Shown here in pieces: positions 58,547 to 64,000 of a DNA stretch of 64,000 nucleotides. Source of the stretch: Pterobdella sp. o SKG-2022. Lineage: Eukaryota > Annelida > Clitellata > Hirudinida > Piscicolidae. Below the pieces are notes generated by a model, which saw nothing but the letters and a program-made list of their open reading frames with translations, was not told where the DNA came from and did not search any database. A program made the translations under genes and the position numbers. The stretch is taken from assembly GCA_964035795.1 (NCBI GenBank), contig OZ038322.1, forward strand, positions 13,532,038 to 13,596,037, read 5' to 3'. Position 1 is the stretch's first letter. Each line of letters opens with the position of its first letter.

Positions 58547-60899
58547 TTATTCTTCCATTTTTTCATCTTCTCCATCCATTTCTTCATCATCATCATCGGC
58601 AACATTATCATCAGGCACTTGTTTCATTTCTTCCATAACTTCTTTCATGTGTTGTACCATAGCTTCGTCTTCGAAATACGTCGCAGTAGCGAGCTAGAAA
58701 ATTATAAACCTTATATTAAACGTATTCAAAAAGAGGAAAACATCAAAACGACGAAACTGTACCTCGAGGGCTTTGTTCATGTACCACTTGACGTTGCCCT
58801 GGTAACCTTCTCCTTTGAGGTAGTTGAGCCATGCCAGCAAGTACCAGGCCTCTACCAATTGTTCGTTCTCATCTAACAAAAACTCTAAAATTTCTGAAGC
58901 TTTCTGTGAATGATAACCAAATAAACATGAATGAAATGTTTCATAGAAATTATATGCTTACGTCATATTCTTCCAATTCGATAAGTGTCTTGCAGCAGTT
59001 GATCCTGCAGCTGGCATCCAACATGTTCTCATCCTGGTGTAGTGATACATTGAATCATATATCAAATATAGTGTGGTTGGCAATAGCTGATTTTTAGCCC
59101 AGTTGACGATTATCAAGCAAAAAAAAAACAATGAAACCATTAAACTAAAAGTGACAAACATCCACACGCAAGGAGTCAGACTGATGTATCTCACGTAGTC
59201 TGGGTAGCCACATCTCTAAGCCTTTATTCATCATCTTTTTGGCTTTCTTTGTAATTTTCAGTTATTTACAATTAATAAGCTTTTTTTGAAATATCGATAT
59301 TGAGCTAAAGAAATTATTTATCATAAAGTTTTATAAATTGCTTCTTAAGTGCACTAATAATTTTTATATTTCAAATCCTCAACAATAAAAATTTAGCAGC
59401 TATCAATATTACTATCAACACATACATCAATGTCATTTAAACTAATGTAGTAGGAGGCAAAGGTGTTGTAGGCCATAGTGTTAGTAGCATCAGCTGATAA
59501 TGACTGTTCCAGGTAAGTCTTGCATAGTTCCTCTGCTTCTTCATTTGAACTAGTGTAAAGTTAGTGTTATTTGAAATTCATATATTCATTGTATTTATGA
59601 AAATTATAAAATATTTTAAGTAGTGATTTTACTCAAAGTTTAAGAGCAAAAATTTTATTTTAATAAAACTATTTCGTTTTTTTTTCGATTTCAATCATCA
59701 TAAAATCAAAATTGCCCTTATTTTCAAAATATTGTATTTAGGCTGAAAACTTTTTGTTACTAACCCAAACAATACTTTGATGATTTAAAATAATTTATCT
59801 AATAAAGAAATTGAAACAAATGTGTTTATATCAAATAAAACTTATTTAATTTTAGTCAAAAAAGCATGAGTAGAAAAGGGAAATTTTTGAACCATTCATC
59901 AGTAAGGTACAGTTCTGCCAATTGTAAGTAAGCATTGCTGAGGTCTTTCATTATTAAACCCACATCACACTGTGAATTTTCTGATTTCTGAGTGTAGAGT
60001 TTTATAAATTGAAAAGTAAAAGATGAAATTTGTTCTATATATTAAAGATATTTTATATCATCTACAAAAAATATTTTGAAGATTTTTCAGTGATAATTTA
60101 AAATATTCATAAGTAAATATATAAATAAATATATATATATTAATTATATAGGTACATTAATTATTATTTTAAAAAATGTTCATTTGTATTTCCAAAAACT
60201 ATTTATTTACATTGAAATTTATTTGAAGATAAATTATAAAATACCTTTTGATTGATGAAATCTTGGATAGCTTTGATACCTTGATGATAAAATTCTACTG
60301 CTTCTTTCCCTATACTGAGCTGACCCAAACTCATAAACCTAGCATAACTTCCTTTTTCTTTATTCAAATCCAAAGATTTTTTCAAACTCTAGTAACATAA
60401 AAACTTCACTTTAACTCATCATTTAAAATTTTTTATGAAGAAAATAAATATTTGGAAAATATTAACCCAAATAATTTTTATTCCTTAAGTTAAAGTCTCA
60501 ATGTTAAAGGCATCATTACATTAAACTAATGCTTGTATAAGACGTAGGTATTATTACATTTTTAGCATTTATGACATCACCGATTTCAGTGTATATACAT
60601 CCCTGCAGATCTAGAGCCTCTATATTATGTGGTTCCTTTTCCAAAACTCTCTGGCAAAACTTCAAGGCTAGATCATATTCAAAACTATAAAGACTATGTT
60701 TTGCATTTTCTAAAAGTTTTTTTGTATGTTCATCAGAATTTTCTCCAACTTTTTCTATTTTTTTATTATTTTCTTTATCTTAAAATGAAAATAAACATCC
60801 AAAATTATATAAGCTTCATAAAATAATAAAAATGAATTTTAACTAACTTTGTTTTAATTTTTGTTTCAAATTTCTTGTTTTAGAGCTACTTGACTTCAT
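58547..60899 (-). CDS. ACL4: ACL4-like TPR protein, ribosomal protein L4 chaperone
   Basis: TPR-repeat protein of the yeast Acl4 type, which escorts newly made uL4/Rpl4 to the nucleolus. Nine exons in phase: 60848-60899, 60558-60778, 60245-60388, 59893-59987, 59426-59549, 59160-59246, 58962-59033, 58763-58903, 58547-58693, about 360 aa. Basic N terminus (SSSSKTRNLKQKLKQ). TPR-like helices include ALKFCQRVLEKEPHNIEALD, EEAEELCKTYLEQSLSADAT and AWYLLAWLNYLKGEGYQGNV. The acidic C-terminal tail (VADDDDEEMDGEDEKMEE) is characteristic of the family and suits binding of the basic L4. The end lies 80 bp from the end of TSFM, and the start 304 bp from FICD. Confidence 0.85.
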
Positions 60900-61203
60900 T
60901 TCTAAAGGTTTCTTACATCCACATGTGTTTTGAATGTGTTAAAAAAAAACTTAAGTTAAAAAAGTGAAAAAAAACTATTTTTATTAATAAACTATTGACA
61001 GATAATTTATTTCAAATTGAATTTAAAAATAAAACTTTTGATTTTTTAAAATTTGTTTTGTAGTAAGAACATTGAAATGTTTACTAATAATGCTAAAGAT
61101 TTTTTAATTTGATTCTTTTATAAAAATGTTTTTTCATATAAATTTCATTTTTTCTCATTTAAAAATTTTAGTTAATAAAAGTTACAAACTTAATCATTTA
61201 AAT
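60900..61203. promoter_or_regulatory. Bidirectional upstream region ACL4/FICD
   Basis: Only 304 bp separate the diverging start codons of ACL4 (60899) and FICD (61204), so a shared bidirectional promoter is likely. No TATA or initiator assignment is possible in such AT-rich sequence. Confidence 0.5.
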
Positions 61204-64000
61204 ATGAATAGTTTCAAAACAGTATTTGTAGTAGTTACGATAGGTTTAGTGACGGCTGTTTTGTTAGGAATTCTTTTGGACAAAAATATATCAGATAAAA
61301 AAGAATATCAAGAAACCGGAGCTAATCAGCTCACTCTTCTCCGAAATTTCGACAAAGGAAGAATTACATGTACCAAAGTTATAAATTATGAAATTAATGA
61401 TGAAAATGACGATGATTACCTTGAAAGTGAGCTATTTCAATAATATTATTCTTCACTAGTACAAAAATTTTAATCTTTTTTATAATTTTCACTTAGAAAA
61501 TCATTCCGAAACAACTGCTTCAATGAAACTTGCAAAAGAAATGGTGAAGCAAGGTAAAGCAGAAAAAGCTTTAAAAATTTATCTACATGCATTAGCTATC
61601 GATCCTCATAATTCTGAGCTTTTGAACAGCTATGGAGAGTTTTTAGAAACCTATCACAAAGATATTGTAAATGCAGAACATAACTATTGCAAAGCAGTTA
61701 TTTCAGATCCTTCTCATGGAAAAGCATTACAAAACCATAAAAGAACTTTACCTTTGGTTCAAAAAATTGATAGATCTCGCTTCAAATCTTTAGATAACAA
61801 ACTTAGTAGGTTTATAATGATTTCATTCAGATTATTTGGAATAAAACTAATTTTAAAATTATTAAAATATATCAAAACTTCCAATTAAGATATTTTGCAG
61901 ATACATTTATTATTATTATTATTAAGCTTTTTATAGCGCAGTTATCAATTCAAGATTGCTTCAGAGGCGCTCAAGGTTTGTAAGAGATTATGACTAGGGA
62001 TGTTTATGGTATAAGTGAGTTTTCAAAAGTTTGCAAAAGTTCATAAGAGAAGGCGATGAGCACAAGTTAGAAGGAAGTGAATTCCACAGACGTGGAGCCT
62101 GGTGAGAAAAAGAGCGACTAGTAAACAAGCCTGAAGAAACAGGTTGATGAAGCTGGAGACCAGAGTGCAAAGATCTGAGTGGTTGACGTGTGTGTCTGAT
62201 TGACAAAAGATCAAAAAGATAAGCAGGTTGTTCAAGCTTGAGAGTGCATGCAATGAGCCAAAGTAATTTAAACTTGCATCTTTGGGAGACAGGTAGCCAG
62301 TGCAAACGATCAAGACAGTCGTTGGAAGAGCTGAAATAATTAGCTTGAAGAACCGTTTTGGCCGCGTGGTTTTGGAGGGCTTGAAGTTTGCATAAAAGAT
62401 AATTTGGCTGCCCGCAAAGGAGAGAATTACAGTAGTCCAATCTGGAAAGAACTAGTGAGATAAAGTGGGCATTAGCAGTGGAAAGAGGTAAGCATTTGCG
62501 TACTTTCTTAATGGCATAGATATGGAAATTGGAAGATTGGATTATTTGAGAAATAAAGTGAGCAAAGTTCAAATTTGAATCTAAGGTGACACCTAAGATT
62601 TTGAGCTTGGAAGATATAGGAAGTGTGGTGCCGTCGAGAGTTATCACAGAAGGGAGATTGTATTTTGCTAGAAGACGAGAGTTGCCGACAAACATCACCT
62701 CACTCTTAGTAGGGTTTAGTTTCAGTTGGCTTTGGGAAAACTAGGAGTGTAGAGCGGAAAGACAACTGGATAATTTAAGGAGAGTGGGGCTAGAATCTGG
62801 GTGAGAGAGTCCGGTGAAAAGAGTGATGTCATCAGCGAACTGGTAAAAAAGCAAGTCGTGCTGTACAATAATGCTACACATGGGTGATGTATAAAGAGAG
62901 AAGAGGATTGGTAACAGAACGGAGCCCTGCGGCACGCCTGAGTTAAGTGATGTAAGAGAAGAAAAAAAATTGTCTATTTTAACGAACTGAGAACGTTGAG
63001 AAAGGTAAGAGCGAAACCAAGAAAGAGCGAGATCAGAAATATTGAAGTGTCTATTCAAAATATCAATTAAGATATTGTGATCGAGAGTGTCAAAAGCAGC
63101 AGAAAGGTCTAGCGAAACCAAAACGGCCGCATGTCCAGTAGCGCAGATGTTGCGAAGACTGTCAGTGATGCGTATGAGTGTGGTTTCTGTTGAGTGGTGC
63201 TTGCGATATGCTGATTGGAAAAGATTAAAATTAGGAAATGATGAAACGTGAGAAGTTATTCTGGAATGAACGAGTCTTTCGATAATTTTTGAAATGGTGT
63301 TCAAGTTAGAAATAGGGCGGTAGTTCGAAGGAATGGTAGGGTCCAAATTGCCTTTCTTTAGCAGAGAGAACCCGTGCTGTTTTAAAGGAGGCGGGGAATA
63401 TTGCTTGTGAAAAAGACAAGTTGGTAAGTTTGGAAATTATTGGAGCAAAGAGGAGAGAAAAGCGTTTTAAAGTGGATGTGGGGATCAAGTCTAATGGAAA
63501 AGATTTGTTGGGTAAAGAGCGAATTAGCCTACTCCTTCAATACTGACAAATGAAAAATAAGAGAGTGGTGTTCGATTGTCTGGTAGAATAGGGTCTGTGC
63601 AGCGCAAAATGGACGTTGGCAAAGATTTGTGACTAAGAGCGATTTTCTCTTTAAAAAAGCTACTAAAGGTATTCACAAGATTAATAGGTTCTGAAGAGTT
63701 GCTAATTTTCGATAAGTTCAAACTTTTTATTAAACATATGGATTTAGATCTTTTATGATAGAATTCAACTTATCAAAAAAAAATTATATCTATCAAAAAA
63801 TTAGTTTATTTTACAGTTTGAAAAAGAAATATTAGGAAAAAGGGCATATGATGTTTTAAAAATCATTTTATTAAAATCTGAGAATCATCATCATCATTTA
63901 TCTTTGTAGTCTCATCCTTATGGGGTTGATACTTAACCTAAAAATATAGACTTAATGCTTTATTAAATTGCTTGCAGGAGCTCTGTTAACTGTACCCTCG
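61204..64000 (+). CDS. FICD: FICD, ER protein adenylyltransferase (N-terminal part, runs off window)
   Basis: ER-resident Fic-domain enzyme that AMPylates and deAMPylates the chaperone BiP. Exons seen: 61204-61426, 61497-61805 and the beginning of a third at 63978-64000, all in phase (the third continues RALLTVPS). The N terminus has the type-II signal anchor (FVVVTIGLVTAVLLGILL). Two TPR units follow: AKEMVKQGKAEKALKIYLHA then NSYGEFLETYHKDIVNAEHN, ending in RTLPLVQKIDRSRFKSLDNK, which aligns with the human [20 protein letters not shown]. The inhibitory helix and the catalytic HPFxxGN motif lie beyond the window. Intron 61806-63977 contains an antisense LINE. The donor chosen (GTAGGT at 61806) is the one that keeps frame with the third exon. 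Confidence 0.92.
61905..63725 (-). mobile_element. 5'-truncated L2/CR1-like LINE in FICD intron
   Basis: Non-LTR retrotransposon, about 1.8 kb remaining, antisense to FICD. Reverse transcriptase motifs in order: NYRPISNLNTISKIIERLV, FQSAYRKHHSTETTLIRI, LVSLDLSAAFDTLDH, SGVPQGSVLLPILF, and the catalytic box as FADDITLF. After a stop near 62740, the C-terminal part follows (LKLNPTKSEVMF, VITLDGTTLPI, LSRLDYCNSLLCG, DRLHWLPVSQR, and APRLWNSLP near the end). A frameshift occurs near 63346. The 3' UTR ends GCGCTATAAAAAGC plus (TAA)n at 61905-61925. Truncated and inactive, but less decayed than the copy at 36 kb. Confidence 0.92.

Overview
This is a gene-dense, strongly AT-rich piece of nuclear genome from an invertebrate animal. 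The genes are split into many short exons with GT/AG introns, mostly 60 to 400 nt, whose acceptors often lack a clear polypyrimidine tract. The protein set is metazoan: virilizer, a synaptotagmin, LSM14, UFD1, RNASEH2C, mitochondrial EF-Ts, an SLC38 transporter, the RPL4 chaperone ACL4 and FICD. The interspersed repeats are L2/CR1-like and RTE-like LINEs, a tRNA-derived SINE and palindromic MITEs. I cannot name the species or phylum. All exon joins below were made by hand from splice sites, reading phase and recalled protein families; nothing was checked against transcripts or databases.

Layout. 0.5-8.4 kb: two tandem LSM14 genes (minus). 8.7-26.3 kb: a roughly 40-exon VIRMA (virilizer) gene (plus), with a 200-N assembly gap in one intron. 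28.1-31.8 kb: a synaptotagmin (plus) whose C2 domains have lost most calcium ligands. 32.9-34.6 kb: an unrecognised Lys-rich gene with micro-exons (plus). 34.7-40.9 kb: a repeat graveyard with one orphan Lys-rich exon, LINE fragments and a long TAA/TTA array. 41.0-44.1 kb: RNASEH2C (plus) tail-to-tail with UFD1 (minus). 44.4-49.5 kb: two LEA-like genes (minus) built from short phase-1 exons, each roughly one amphipathic repeat. 49.9-51.3 kb: an intronless coiled-coil gene resembling CFAP157 (minus). 52.8-56.5 kb: an SLC38A7/8-like transporter (minus), head-to-head with TSFM (57.0-58.5 kb, plus). 58.5-60.9 kb: ACL4 (minus), head-to-head with FICD (61.2 kb to beyond the window end, plus). The first long FICD intron carries a 5'-truncated LINE in antisense.

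How the genes relate. There is no functional operon. The packing is compact: tail-to-tail pairs are about 80-110 bp apart, and two head-to-head pairs probably share bidirectional promoters. Most of the genes are housekeeping genes of RNA and protein metabolism. The least conventional content is the pair of exon-modular LEA-like genes, the LSM14 tandem pair with patchy conservation, the micro-exon gene and the palindromic repeat families.
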